A program made the position numbers and the translations under genes. A stretch of DNA of 64,000 bases from Armatimonadota bacterium (GTDB taxonomy: Bacteria; Armatimonadota; Fimbriimonadia; Fimbriimonadales; Fimbriimonadaceae): assembly GCA_018268355.1 (NCBI GenBank), contig JAFDWR010000001.1, forward strand, positions 415,797 through 479,796. Direction: 5' to 3'. A model generated the notes under the pieces. That model saw only the letters and a program-made list of their open reading frames with translations. It had not been told where the DNA came from and did not search any database. Below are positions 24,370 through 33,529 of this stretch, piece after piece; position 1 is the first letter of the stretch; each line of letters starts with the position of its first letter.

Positions 24370-25341
24370 ATGATTCGGGTTGGCATCCTTGGCGCTGGCG
24401 GCATGGGCAACGTTCACGCTCGGCAGTACCGAAAGATGAGCGACGTTGAGCTCTTCCTCTATGAGCCCAACGATGATCGTCGCAACGTCTACGTTGAGCG
24501 CTGGGCACCCCAGCTCACTTCGTCGTTCGATGATCTTGCCGCGAAGGTCGACGTCATCGACGTTTGCCTCCCCACCGACCTCCACCACGAGTTCGTGCTC
24601 AAGTCGCTGGCCGCCGGTCGAGCCACCCTCGTCGAAAAGCCGATGGCGCGAACCCTCGAACAAGCCGCCGAGATGAATGAGGCGGCCGAGCGAGCCGGTG
24701 TGCCCTTCATGGTTGGCCACGTGGTTCGATACTTTGCCGAATTTGCGGCGGGGAATCGGGCGGTGGCATCCGGAAAGGTAGGGAAGCCCGCGGCAGCGCG
24801 AACGCGGCGCGGTGGCCTCGCTCCAACTGGCTCGGATAGCTGGTTCATGGACCACAGTCGCAGCGGCGGGGTCCTCATCGACCTGGGCATCCACGATTTT
24901 GACTGGCTCCGATGGACGCTCGGCGAGGTGAAGTCGGTCTACTCGCAGAGCCTCGGCGCCAAGCGCGGCCAAGGTCCCGACTACGCCCTGACCACCCTTA
25001 CGTTTGAATCCGGCGCGATTGGCCACTGCGAAGCGACTTGGATGGACCCGAGCGGCTTCCGTACGACCTTTGAGGTCGCCGGTGACAAGGGCCTGATCCA
25101 GCACGATTCGCGCAACACCGCCGCCCTGCGAACCCACTCGGGGGGGAAGACCTTCCTCGAATCGCCGCTCGACGGCTTTGACGACCCCTACTACAAGCAG
25201 CTGCGGGCCTTCGTGGATGCAGTTCGAGACGGAACCCCGGTTCCGGTGACCGGCCAAGACGGTTTTGCCTCGCTGGCGATTGCCCTCGCCGCCCTTGAAA
25301 GCGGTCGAACCAACCGTGCGATTGCCCCCGCCCGGCCCTAA
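24370..25341 (+). CDS. Gfo/Idh/MocA-family oxidoreductase
   Basis: 323 residues. The N-terminal Rossmann fold starts GILGAGGMGNVHARQY (4-19). The family signature VEKPMARTLEQA contains the conserved Glu-Lys-Pro (about 90-92), and the C-terminal domain has GGVLIDLGIHDFDWLRW with the catalytic-type Asp/His. These NAD(P)-dependent enzymes oxidise or reduce sugars and inositols; the substrate is unknown. It is monocistronic, with a TAAACT hexamer 6 bases upstream. Confidence 0.9.
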   Translation: MIRVGILGAGGMGNVHARQYRKMSDVELFLYEPNDDRRNVYVERWAPQLTSSFDDLAAKVDVIDVCLPTDLHHEFVLKSLAAGRATLVEKPMARTLEQAAEMNEAAERAGVPFMVGHVVRYFAEFAAGNRAVASGKVGKPAAARTRRGGLAPTGSDSWFMDHSRSGGVLIDLGIHDFDWLRWTLGEVKSVYSQSLGAKRGQGPDYALTTLTFESGAIGHCEATWMDPSGFRTTFEVAGDKGLIQHDSRNTAALRTHSGGKTFLESPLDGFDDPYYKQLRAFVDAVRDGTPVPVTGQDGFASLAIALAALESGRTNRAIAPARP

Positions 25342-25475
25342 GGTCCCGCTTTTTTGCGCCTTGTTTGATCGGACCACCCTAAGCCTCCCCACGCGGCTAA
25401 CCGAAGGTGTAATCTGATACCCAGAGGTTGGCGTAGGAATGGTCAACCTCGCATGAATGCGGAGATCAAACTAGG

Positions 25476-26060
25476 ATGGGAATTCCATACGTTATTGAAC
25501 AAACAGCTCGCGGTGAAAGAAGCTACGACCTTTGGTCAAGGCTGCTCAAGGACCGAATCGTGTTTCTTGGAACTCCTGTCGACGACTACGTGGCGAATCT
25601 GATCGTCGCGCAGTTCCTCTTCCTGGAGAAGGAAGATCCGGACAAGGATATCGAGTTCTACATCAATTCACCGGGTGGATCGGTCAGCGCTGGTCTGGCG
25701 ATCTACGACACGATGAACCTGATCAAGTGCGACGTTGCCACCACCTGCGTGGGACTTGCGGCCAGCATGGGCGCGGTCCTGCTTTGTGCGGGTGCCAAGG
25801 GCAAGCGCGTTTGTCTTCCGAATAGCCAGGTGATGATTCACCAGGGCAGCGCGGGAACTCAGGGAACCATCAAGGACATGTCGATTGCCCTTGCCGAATT
25901 CAACCGAACCAACGCCCGTCTCTTCAACATCATGAGCAAGCACACTGGCAAAACGCCGGAGCAGGTTGCCCAAGATTGCGACCGAGACTACTGGATGTCT
26001 GCGACGGAAGCCGCAGAATACGGAATTGTGGACAAGGTTTTGGACGAAGCTGTCCGATAA
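25476..26060 (+). CDS. clpP: ATP-dependent Clp protease proteolytic subunit
   Basis: 194 residues; the Ser97 (GLAASMGA), His122 (MIHQG) and Asp171 triad is complete with normal spacing. The IGF-loop-binding and handle regions are standard. ClpP forms a barrel-shaped 14-mer working with ClpX (encoded next) and ClpC (38449). A 134-base region precedes it, with no clear leaderless -10. The start ATG is in [18 protein letters not shown], the normal N-terminus after a short propeptide. Confidence 0.97.
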   Translation: MGIPYVIEQTARGERSYDLWSRLLKDRIVFLGTPVDDYVANLIVAQFLFLEKEDPDKDIEFYINSPGGSVSAGLAIYDTMNLIKCDVATTCVGLAASMGAVLLCAGAKGKRVCLPNSQVMIHQGSAGTQGTIKDMSIALAEFNRTNARLFNIMSKHTGKTPEQVAQDCDRDYWMSATEAAEYGIVDKVLDEAVR

Positions 26061-26071
26061 TAAGGAAGATC

Positions 26072-27376
26072 ATGGCGAAAACCATCGAGCGACGGGACCA
26101 GTGCTGTCTCTGCGGGAAGACGAAAGAACAAAACGTAAAGAAGCTGATCGTAGGGCTCCACGGTGCCGTTTGCTCGGATTGTATTGATCTGTGTAACGAC
26201 ATCCTTCAGAACGACCCCGATCGCTCGGCCTCGGTGCCAACCGGCGCAACGCCGAGCGTGAAGACGAAGACGGCGAGCGCGACTTCGTCCACGATGCAGG
26301 TCATTAAGCCGCAGGAGATCGTCAAGCACCTCGACACCTATGTGATCGGTCAGGAGCGCGCCAAGAGGTCCCTCGCGGTCGCGGTCTATAACCACTACAA
26401 GCGAATCGAGGACAAGGGCGGCGATGTTGAACTCCAGAAGAGCAACATTCTCCTCGTCGGACCGACCGGATCGGGGAAGACCTATCTTGCCCAGACCCTG
26501 GCCAAGCTCCTCAACGTGCCGTTTGCCATCGCCGACGCTACTGCGTTGACCGAAGCCGGCTATGTTGGTGAGGACGTCGAGAACATCCTGCTCCGACTTT
26601 GGCAAAACGCCGAGTCGCTTGATCCGAGGAATCCGAAGGCAGCCTGTGAGCGCGGCATCATCTATGTCGACGAAATCGACAAGATCGCTCGCCGAAGCGA
26701 CAACCCGTCGATCACCCGAGACGTCTCGGGCGAAGGCGTCCAGCAGGCGCTCCTCAAGATTCTTGAAGGCACGGTTGCCAACGTTCCGCCTCAGGGTGGA
26801 CGCAAGCACCCGCAGCAGGAATACATCCAGATCGACACCTCGAACATCCTCTTCATCTGTGGAGGCGCGTTCGAGGGCATCGAGGAGCACATTCGCCGCC
26901 GAATGAAGGAAAGCGTGATGGGCTTCCGGACCGCTCCCGATTCGAAGAAGAACAAGGACGTGAACGTTCTCCAGAGCCTTCAGCCCGAAGATCTTCTCCG
27001 GTTCGGACTCATTCCCGAGTTCATCGGCCGACTCCCGGTTCTCACGAACCTCGATCCGCTCGACGAGGAATCGCTTATCAAGATCCTCAGCGAGCCGAAG
27101 AACGCACTCATCAAGCAGTACGCGAAGTTCTTCGAGTTCGACGGTGTGGAACTCGTCTTCGAGGACGGGGCCCTTCACGAGATCGCGAAGGAAGCTCTGA
27201 TTCGAAAGACTGGTGCCCGCGCCCTCCGAGCCATCATCGAAAAGGTCATGCTCGACGTCATGTACGAAGTGCCGAGCAACGAGCAGGTGAAGCGCGTGGT
27301 CGTTCCGACCGGGGTCATCACCGAAGGCCTCCAGCCCGTCCTCCTCACCGAGGCGGACCTGATGAAGGCAAGCTAA
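26072..27376 (+). CDS. clpX: ATP-dependent Clp protease ATP-binding subunit ClpX
   Basis: 434 residues. N-terminal C4 zinc finger (C11/C14 and C34/C37), Walker A GPTGSGKT (about 130-137), Walker B YVDEIDKI, and the [13 protein letters not shown] and FIGRLPV segments of the AAA+ large domain. ClpX unfolds substrates and feeds them to ClpP. The ATG at 26072 follows AAGGAAG, 11 bases after the clpP stop, so the pair forms an operon. An upstream in-frame extension overlaps clpP and is rejected. Confidence 0.97.
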   Translation: MAKTIERRDQCCLCGKTKEQNVKKLIVGLHGAVCSDCIDLCNDILQNDPDRSASVPTGATPSVKTKTASATSSTMQVIKPQEIVKHLDTYVIGQERAKRSLAVAVYNHYKRIEDKGGDVELQKSNILLVGPTGSGKTYLAQTLAKLLNVPFAIADATALTEAGYVGEDVENILLRLWQNAESLDPRNPKAACERGIIYVDEIDKIARRSDNPSITRDVSGEGVQQALLKILEGTVANVPPQGGRKHPQQEYIQIDTSNILFICGGAFEGIEEHIRRRMKESVMGFRTAPDSKKNKDVNVLQSLQPEDLLRFGLIPEFIGRLPVLTNLDPLDEESLIKILSEPKNALIKQYAKFFEFDGVELVFEDGALHEIAKEALIRKTGARALRAIIEKVMLDVMYEVPSNEQVKRVVVPTGVITEGLQPVLLTEADLMKAS

Positions 27377-27394
27377 GACTCAAGGGTATCAACG

Positions 27395-27436
27395 AAAAGT
27401 GCTGCCGTCCCAATGGGAAGGCAGCACTTTTTCTTT
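27395..27436. terminator. bidirectional intrinsic terminator
   Basis: A 12-bp stem (27395-27406 with 27420-27431) followed by a T-rich tail, between the convergent clpX and mqnC genes. Confidence 0.88.
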
Positions 27437-27450
27437 TTGGGCCCCGGGCT

Positions 27451-28533
27451 TTAGATGAGCTCGTAGCGCGTGTTTCGGCGACGCGGCTCGTACTGCGCGC
27501 CCTTGATCAGTCGCTCAAACTCGTCGGCGTTCAGGATGAACTTGTTACCAGCGGCGGAGACGACGTTCTCCTCGATCATCACGCTGCCCATGTCGTTCGC
27601 GCCGTAGTTCAGGGCGGCCTGGGCAATCTTCGGACCCTGGGTGAGGATCGAAACCTGCAGGTTGTCGATGTTGTCGAGGAAGATCCTCGCCACCGCCACC
27701 GTTCGCAGGTAGTCCGCCGCGCTCGCCTTCACCGGGATGGGAAGGTTCGTATCCTCGGGCTGGAAGTTCCACGCGATGAAGGCTCGGAACGGTTGGCACT
27801 CATCTTGGAGGTCGCGAATCCGGCCGAGGTGCTCAATCCGGTCTTCGAGGGTCTCGACATGGCCGAACATCATCGACGCGGTGCTGCGAATGCCAAGCTG
27901 CGAGGCCGCGCGCATACAGGCGAGCCACTCGTCGGTCGTGTCCTTGTAGGGAGCGATGATCTTGCGCACGCGGTCAACCAGGATTTCGCCACCCGCGCCA
28001 GGGATCGAATGCAGACCCGCATCCTTGAGCCGTTGAAGCGTGTCGGGCAGGCTCAAGCGCGAGATGTGCGCGACATAGATGATCTCCGCGGGGCTGAGCG
28101 CGTGGAGGATGACGCCGGGGAACTGCTCGTGAATCTTTCGGAAGATGTTTTCGAAGTAGTCGATCTTAAGCTTCGGGTTGAGGCCACCTTGGAAGAGGAT
28201 TTCCACCCCGCCCTTGTCCACCGTATCGCGGACCTTGTCGAGGATCTCCTCATCGGACAGCAGGTAGCCCTCGTCGTGGCCAGGCGTGCGATAGAAGGCG
28301 CAGAACTTACAGCGAACCCAGCACACGTTGGTGTAGTTCAGGATGCGGCCGATGACATAGCTGACCACGCGCCCTGGGACCTTCTGCTGTCGCCGCTCGT
28401 TGGCGAGGACGGCAAGTTCGAGGAGCGAGGCGTTCTGGTAAAGCCAAAGGGCATCTTCGGAAGAGATGCGACCCTTGGCGAAGACCTTCTCGCTGATGGA
28501 TTCAATGCTGGGAGAGCTGACGGTGGCTGCCAT
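27451..28533 (-). CDS. mqnC: cyclic dehypoxanthinyl futalosine synthase (radical SAM)
   Basis: 360 residues; the third enzyme of the futalosine route to menaquinone. The radical-SAM cysteines lie in CWVRCKFC (CxxxCxxC, about 71-78) within the family-typical NYTNVCWVRCKFCAFYR block. Other MqnC-specific segments are ILFQGGLNPKL, SIPGAGGEILVDRVR, MMFGHVETLEDRIEH and FIAWNFQPEDT. It is distinguished from MqnE by these. A TAGAAT hexamer lies 8 bases before the ATG; an in-frame GTG immediately upstream (28536) is equally possible. No other mqn gene is in the window. Confidence 0.93.
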   Translation of the reverse strand: MAATVSSPSIESISEKVFAKGRISSEDALWLYQNASLLELAVLANERRQQKVPGRVVSYVIGRILNYTNVCWVRCKFCAFYRTPGHDEGYLLSDEEILDKVRDTVDKGGVEILFQGGLNPKLKIDYFENIFRKIHEQFPGVILHALSPAEIIYVAHISRLSLPDTLQRLKDAGLHSIPGAGGEILVDRVRKIIAPYKDTTDEWLACMRAASQLGIRSTASMMFGHVETLEDRIEHLGRIRDLQDECQPFRAFIAWNFQPEDTNLPIPVKASAADYLRTVAVARIFLDNIDNLQVSILTQGPKIAQAALNYGANDMGSVMIEENVVSAAGNKFILNADEFERLIKGAQYEPRRRNTRYELI

Positions 28534-28587
28534 CACGCTCTATTCTACTCGTCGAGGGCCGACGAACTTTCAAGAAACTTTGAAAGT

Positions 28588-28929
28588 TCAGGGGATATCG
28601 GGGTTCGCGCTCATCGACTTCCAGAGGGTTTCGATGTCGTAGAACTGCCGCTGCTCGTCGCGCATGACATGGAAAACGATGTCGCCGTAGTCCTGCAGCA
28701 CCCAGCCACTCCGATCGCCTTCCACGCGCAGAGGCTTTTCCTTCTGCTCGGTGAGCTTTTCGGCCACGCGCTCGGCGATGGCATCGACATGGCGGTCGCT
28801 CGTTCCCGAGCAGATGACAAAGTAGTCCGCAATCGAGGTCTTGGCATGGACATCGAGGGTCTCGATCATCTCCGCCTTCATGTCGTCGGCACTTGCCACG
28901 ATGAGGTCTAGCTTTTCCTTGGTTGTCAT
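28588..28929 (-). CDS. rsfS: ribosome silencing factor RsfS
   Basis: 113 residues of the RsfS/Iojap/YbeB family, which binds ribosomal protein uL14 and blocks subunit joining in starved cells. Diagnostic segments are DYFVICSGTSDRHVDAIAE, WVLQDYGDIVFHVM and the final FYDIETLW. It overlaps the nadD stop (ATGA), keeping the widespread nadD-rsfS pairing. Confidence 0.95.
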   Translation of the reverse strand: MTTKEKLDLIVASADDMKAEMIETLDVHAKTSIADYFVICSGTSDRHVDAIAERVAEKLTEQKEKPLRVEGDRSGWVLQDYGDIVFHVMRDEQRQFYDIETLWKSMSANPDIP

Positions 28930-29516
28930 CCTTCTCCGTAGAGCTTCCGCTCTTTGATGTAGTTCAAAACTGGTTTGGTGAGTTCGTTCGTCACCGGTTG
29001 GCGGCGGAAGAACTTCTCACGAATCGCGCTCGAGGAAACGAGGTTGGGCGTCATCTCGAACCAATCCACCGCCTCCTGGAGCCAGTGGGGGCTTCCGAGA
29101 AGGGCTTCTGCCGCCGATCGGTGTCCTCGTCCCGCGACGGCGAGCCGGACCATCTTCACGATCCGCTCCGGACTCTTCCATTCGGTGAACCCCTTGAGGG
29201 CATCCGACCCGAGGATGAGCCAATACTCCGCTGGCCGTGCGTAGGTCAGTTCCATGAGGGTTTCGACCATGTAGCTAGGTCCGCTGCGCACCAACTCGAT
29301 GTCGCTGACCGAGAAGTTCGGCTCATCGTTCACGAGGAGCCGGGTCATTTCGAGGCGATCTTTGGCGTTCGCGCCGGGTTTGCCCTTGGTGGGGTTGCGC
29401 CCCGCGGGGATAAACATCACCTCGTCGAACTCCATTTGAGCCAGCGCTGCTTGGGCAAGTTCAAGGTGCCCCCGATGGGGAGGATCAAAGCTGCCTCCTA
29501 AGATGCCGACTCTCAT
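28926..29516 (-). CDS. nadD: nicotinate-nucleotide adenylyltransferase
   Basis: 196 residues; makes deamido-NAD from nicotinate mononucleotide and ATP. The nucleotidyl-transferase motif GGSFDPPHRGH is at 7-17, and the second motif SSSAIREKF is near the C-terminus. The start is the ATG of MRVGILGGSFDPPH; a much longer frame upstream is antisense to obg. TACCCT lies 9 bases upstream. The region 29517-29591 is the divergent promoter shared with obg. Confidence 0.95.
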   Translation of the reverse strand: MRVGILGGSFDPPHRGHLELAQAALAQMEFDEVMFIPAGRNPTKGKPGANAKDRLEMTRLLVNDEPNFSVSDIELVRSGPSYMVETLMELTYARPAEYWLILGSDALKGFTEWKSPERIVKMVRLAVAGRGHRSAAEALLGSPHWLQEAVDWFEMTPNLVSSSAIREKFFRRQPVTNELTKPVLNYIKERKLYGEG

Positions 29517-29573
29517 GCAAGCGATAGGGTACCCGCCCAGACTCAATTCGGAAGGGACGGCCCCCCGGGGCGG

Positions 29574-29579
29574 TATCCT
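29574..29579 (+). promoter_or_regulatory. -10 element that decides the obg start
   Basis: TATCCT touches the ATG at 29580, so a transcript starting about 7 bases downstream would miss that ATG. The next ATG at 29592 fits both the transcript and the usual Obg N-terminus. Confidence 0.45.
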
Positions 29580-29591
29580 ATGGCCCTTCCC

Positions 29592-30857
29592 ATGTTTCTC
29601 GATGAAGCCGAAGTAACGTTTGTGTCGGGCCGCGGTGGTTCCGGTGCGGTGAGCTTTCACCGAGAGAAGCACGTGCCTCGTGGTGGGCCCAATGGTGCGG
29701 ATGGTGGACGTGGCGGCGACGTCATCCTCCAGGCCGACCGTGCACGGCGCACGCTGTACGATTTCAAGCTGAACCCTAAGTACGAAGCAGAAAACGGCGA
29801 GCATGCGATGGGGAACAAGCGGGGAAAGAACGGCCGCTATGTGATCGTGAAGGTTCCGGTTGGGACCGTGATCACCGACATGGATACCGGCGACGTCCTC
29901 CGCGACATGAACGTTGACGGCATGAAGTTCGTGATTTGCCAGGGCGGTAAGGGTGGCAAGGGCAATCAGCACTACACCAGTTCCGTTCGCCAGGCGCCGA
30001 ACTTTGCCCAGAAGGGCGCCTCTGGCGAGGTCGTCAATTGCAAGCTGGAGCTTAAGCTGCTCGCTGACGTCGGGCTTGTCGGCCTCCCGAACGCCGGAAA
30101 GAGCACGCTAATCTCCGCGATTTCCGCCGCGCGGCCCAAGATCGCCGACTATCCGTTCACGACGATTGTCCCGAACCTCGGCGTGGTGAAGTTTGGCGAT
30201 GGCACGTTTGTCGTCGCCGATATGCCAGGCCTCATTCAAGGTGCGAGCGAGGGCATCGGCCTCGGCCACCAGTTCCTTCGCCACGTCGAGCGAAACCGCG
30301 TCCTCGTTCACGTGGTGGAAAGCAACCCGATCGACGAAAGCGATCCGGTCGAGAACTACAAGCTCATCGAAAAGGAGCTGCAGCTCTACAGCGAAGAGAT
30401 TTTCTCCCGGCCGAGGCTCATCGCGCTCAGCAAGATCGACATCATCCCGTCGAGCGAGTTTGGTGCTCTCCGCGAGCGATTCGAGGCCTTCGGCCACCCG
30501 ATCTTCCCGATTTCGGCGGTCAGCGGCCAAGGCCTGCAGCCACTGCTGTTTGAGATCACGGAAACCCTCGCCAAGGTCGATGCCGAAACCGAAGCGACCG
30601 TCATCACCCCCGTCCTTGCCGAAGAGAACGAGAAGTTCTGGGACGTGGTCGAGGAAGAAGATGGCTTCCGCGTAGTCGGAAAACGCATCATCCGCATGGT
30701 CGATATGACCGACCTGAACAACGAGGAAGCGGTCCGCTATCTTCACCGACGTCTTGCGCGCATCGGGATCATCGAGCGACTGCGAGAGGCAGGAATCGAA
30801 GAAGGCGACAACGTCGCGATCGGCGACTTTGAGTTCAGCTTCACCGACCAGCGGTAG
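29592..30857 (+). CDS. obg: GTPase Obg/CgtA
   Basis: 421 residues. The glycine-rich Obg fold (1-155, starting MFLDEAEVTFVSGRGG) precedes the G domain with GLPNAGKST (about 164-172), DMPGL and the SKID motif. The C-terminal OCT domain spans about 345-421. It acts in 50S ribosome assembly and stress control. I start at 29592, not the ATG at 29580, because Obg proteins begin MFxDE and because a TATCCT -10 abuts the earlier ATG. It is divergent from nadD-rsfS. Confidence 0.96.
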   Translation: MFLDEAEVTFVSGRGGSGAVSFHREKHVPRGGPNGADGGRGGDVILQADRARRTLYDFKLNPKYEAENGEHAMGNKRGKNGRYVIVKVPVGTVITDMDTGDVLRDMNVDGMKFVICQGGKGGKGNQHYTSSVRQAPNFAQKGASGEVVNCKLELKLLADVGLVGLPNAGKSTLISAISAARPKIADYPFTTIVPNLGVVKFGDGTFVVADMPGLIQGASEGIGLGHQFLRHVERNRVLVHVVESNPIDESDPVENYKLIEKELQLYSEEIFSRPRLIALSKIDIIPSSEFGALRERFEAFGHPIFPISAVSGQGLQPLLFEITETLAKVDAETEATVITPVLAEENEKFWDVVEEEDGFRVVGKRIIRMVDMTDLNNEEAVRYLHRRLARIGIIERLREAGIEEGDNVAIGDFEFSFTDQR

Positions 30858-30864
30858 TCGTCGG

Positions 30865-30870
30865 TATACT
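30865..30870 (+). promoter_or_regulatory. -10 element, near-leaderless start
   Basis: TATACT lies 8 bases before the ATG at 30879, just after the obg stop. Confidence 0.5.
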
Positions 30871-30878
30871 TCGCGTCC

Positions 30879-31862
30879 ATGCCGAAGGGCGAATATCTGC
30901 AGTACGGTGGCCAAGCGATCATCGAGGGTGTGATGATGCGGTCACCGAAGTTCATCTCGGTTGCGTGCAGAGCCCCAAACGGCGAAATTGTCGACGTCAC
31001 CGAGCCGATTGAAGCAACGTGGATCGGACGCCAGAAGTGGCTCAAGCTCCCGTTCCTCCGGGGGAGCCTCGGCATCCTCGATGCCCTTGTGCTTGGCAAC
31101 CGCGCGCTCAGATTCTCGGCGAACGTCCAAATGGACGAGAAGTATCAGCCGAAGCCGGAAGGCGACGATCCCCGCCCCTCAGAGGAAACCAAGAAGCCAG
31201 TCGAGAATAAGAAGCTCCAGGACGCAACCGTGGTTGGTGCGGTCGTCGTTGGCCTTGCCCTCGGCATCGCGCTCTTCAACCTTTTGCCGAACCTGATCTC
31301 AGCGGCGTTCAACTCGAAGGTCGGCGTGAAGGCCGACTGGCGCATCAACCTCACCACCGAGATCGTCAAGGTCGTCTTCTTCATCGGCTACATCTGGCTC
31401 ATCGGCCAAATGAAGGAGGTCAAGCGGATCTTCCAATATCACGGCGCGGAGCATAAGGCGATCAATGCGATGGAGGCCGAACAAGACCTCAGTCAGCAGA
31501 ATTGTCTCGCCCAAACGAGGCTCCACCCGCGCTGCGGAACCAGCTTTGCGATCGTCGTCCTCATCGTCTCGATCCTGCTCTTCACCTTCATCCCCCGCCC
31601 GCCAGGGCCGAATGCGATCGTGGTCGGCTTGCTTCGATTCCTCATGGAGTTGCCGCTGCTGCCCGTCGTTGCGGGCATCAGCTATGAGCTGATTCGGTTT
31701 GCCGGCAAGTTCAGGAGTCAGTCGTTCGTGATGGCGCTCTTTTGGCCGGGATTGATGACGCAGTACCTGACCACCCGCGAACCCGATCCGGATCAGGTGG
31801 ACGTCGCGATCCGCGCCCTTGAGAATGTGCTTGAGGCCGAACGCGCCGCCGCCACGGCGTGA
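30879..31862 (+). CDS. DUF1385-family membrane protein (YqhQ-like)
   Basis: 327 residues. The family start YGGQAIIEGVMMRSP is at about 8-22, with four or more membrane segments after residue 110 (GAVVVGLALGIALFNLLPNL and others). The signature FQYHGAEHKAINAMEA...HPRCGTSF carries conserved His/Cys residues. The family is widespread but uncharacterised; in firmicutes it is often near prmC-prfA or prmA. The C-terminus overlaps the next frame by GTGA. Confidence 0.88.
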   Translation: MPKGEYLQYGGQAIIEGVMMRSPKFISVACRAPNGEIVDVTEPIEATWIGRQKWLKLPFLRGSLGILDALVLGNRALRFSANVQMDEKYQPKPEGDDPRPSEETKKPVENKKLQDATVVGAVVVGLALGIALFNLLPNLISAAFNSKVGVKADWRINLTTEIVKVVFFIGYIWLIGQMKEVKRIFQYHGAEHKAINAMEAEQDLSQQNCLAQTRLHPRCGTSFAIVVLIVSILLFTFIPRPPGPNAIVVGLLRFLMELPLLPVVAGISYELIRFAGKFRSQSFVMALFWPGLMTQYLTTREPDPDQVDVAIRALENVLEAERAAATA

Positions 31863-31879
31863 TAAACTCCAAAGCGTTC

Positions 31880-33529
31880 ATGGCCAAGGATACGGTGCTC
31901 GTCCTGGGATCTGGTCCCATTCGAATTGGGCAGGGCATCGAGTTTGATTACTCCTGCGTCCACTGCGTTTGGACCCTTCGCGAGATGGGCTACCGCGCAA
32001 TCATCCTGAACAACAATCCCGAGACGGTCAGCACCGACTTTGACACCGGCGACGCGCTTTACTTTGAGCCGGTCACCCTGCCCGATGCCCTCAGGATCAT
32101 CGAACACGAGGGCGTGAGCGGCGTGGTGTGCCAGTTTGGCGGCCAAACGGCCATCAACCTCGCCGAGGGCCTCACGAAGGCGGGCGTCAAGGTGCTCGGC
32201 GTCAGTGCAGAGTCGATTGCCCGCGCGGAAGACCGCGAGCAGTTCGAGGCGCTTCTTGAATCGATGTCCATCGCCCGGCCCGTCGGTTCGGCGGTCAGGA
32301 GCCTCGAAGAAGCGGTCCAGGTTGCGGAAAAGGTGGGCTATCCGGTTCTCGTGCGGCCCAGCTTTGTCCTTGGTGGACGCGCGATGGAGATCGTCTACAG
32401 CGAATCGCATCTTCGCTCGTTCTACTCCGAGGCCGAATCCGCCAACCCCGGCCAGCCCGTCCTCGTCGACCAATACCTCCTCGGCAAGGAGGCAGAGGTC
32501 GACGTTATCTCTGACGGCGTGGACACCCTAGTCCCCGGCATCATGGAGCACATCGAGCGTGCCGGCGTCCACTCGGGTGACTCGATGGCGACTTATCCGC
32601 CGTTCTCGATCAGCCAAGACCTCCAAGCCGAGATGGTGCGCTCAGCGTGCGAAATCGCGAAGGCGCTCGAGGTCAAGGGCCTCATGAACATTCAGTTCGT
32701 CATCAAGGACTACAAGGTATATGTCCTCGAGGTGAATCCTCGTGCGTCGCGCACGGTTCCTTATCTGAGTAAGGTGACCGGCATCCCCATGGTCGAGCTC
32801 GCCAGCAAGTGCATGATGGGCATGACCCTCGCCGAGCTAGGCTACACGAGCGGACTCTGGACCCTCGACCCTTCAGAAACGGAAGCCCCCAAGGGCCACG
32901 TCGTCCCCGTGGATGAGGTCGCAACCGCCAACCTTGAGCCGGTCCTTCATGCGGTCAAGGCCCCTGTTTTTAGCTTCCAAAAGCTGGCCAAGGTTGAGGC
33001 CCTGCTCGGTCCGGAGATGAAATCCACCGGTGAGATCCTCGGCATCGACTTCACCTTTGAGGAAGCCCTGTACAAGGCGTTTGTGGCGAGCGGCATCAAT
33101 TTCAAAGGGGATGGCGGCGTTCTCATCACGGTCCGCAAGGAAGACAAGGACGCCGCGGTGACCATCGCGCGGTCGGTCGTCGCCGGTGGTCGCGAGGTCA
33201 TTGCTACCGAAGGCACCGCAGCCGCGATCCAAGCGGCCGGACTCCCGTGCCGAGTGGTGAAGAAGATTCAAGAGGGGTCGCCGTCGATCCTTGACGCGAT
33301 CCTCGGCGGGGAAGTCAGTCTCGCGATCAATTCCCCGAGCCTCGACGAGCAGGCGGGGAGCCATGCCGCGCGGGTGCGACGAGCCTGCATCGAAATCGGC
33401 GTGCCGTGCATCACGTCGATCGACACCGCCCTTGCGATTGCGCGGGCCTTGGACGTCTTTGAGAATCCCCAGCGAAGTCATTGCCTCCGCCTTGAGGAGT
33501 ATTTCCGCGGGTGCGTGGTCACCAGCTAA
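31880..33529 (+). CDS. carB: carbamoyl-phosphate synthase large subunit, C-terminal half (split carB)
   Basis: 549 residues, against about 1070 for standard CarB. It begins VLVLGSGPIRIGQGIEFDYS, which is the start of the second (carbamate-phosphorylating) synthetase half. It contains an ATP-grasp domain (for example YPVLVRPSFVLGGRAMEIVY and VLEVNPRASRTVPYLSKVTG) and an MGS-like allosteric domain from about residue 405 to the end. The bicarbonate-phosphorylating N-terminal half must be encoded elsewhere, as in Aquifex and some archaea. A GTG at 31859 overlapping the DUF1385 stop is an alternative start. It overlaps aat by 19 bases. Confidence 0.92.
   Translation: MAKDTVLVLGSGPIRIGQGIEFDYSCVHCVWTLREMGYRAIILNNNPETVSTDFDTGDALYFEPVTLPDALRIIEHEGVSGVVCQFGGQTAINLAEGLTKAGVKVLGVSAESIARAEDREQFEALLESMSIARPVGSAVRSLEEAVQVAEKVGYPVLVRPSFVLGGRAMEIVYSESHLRSFYSEAESANPGQPVLVDQYLLGKEAEVDVISDGVDTLVPGIMEHIERAGVHSGDSMATYPPFSISQDLQAEMVRSACEIAKALEVKGLMNIQFVIKDYKVYVLEVNPRASRTVPYLSKVTGIPMVELASKCMMGMTLAELGYTSGLWTLDPSETEAPKGHVVPVDEVATANLEPVLHAVKAPVFSFQKLAKVEALLGPEMKSTGEILGIDFTFEEALYKAFVASGINFKGDGGVLITVRKEDKDAAVTIARSVVAGGREVIATEGTAAAIQAAGLPCRVVKKIQEGSPSILDAILGGEVSLAINSPSLDEQAGSHAARVRRACIEIGVPCITSIDTALAIARALDVFENPQRSHCLRLEEYFRGCVVTS

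Noticed and set aside
24118-25446. 442-codon open frame antisense to the Gfo/Idh gene
   Set aside because: Mirror of the real gene's codon bias; it also crosses the divergent promoter region.
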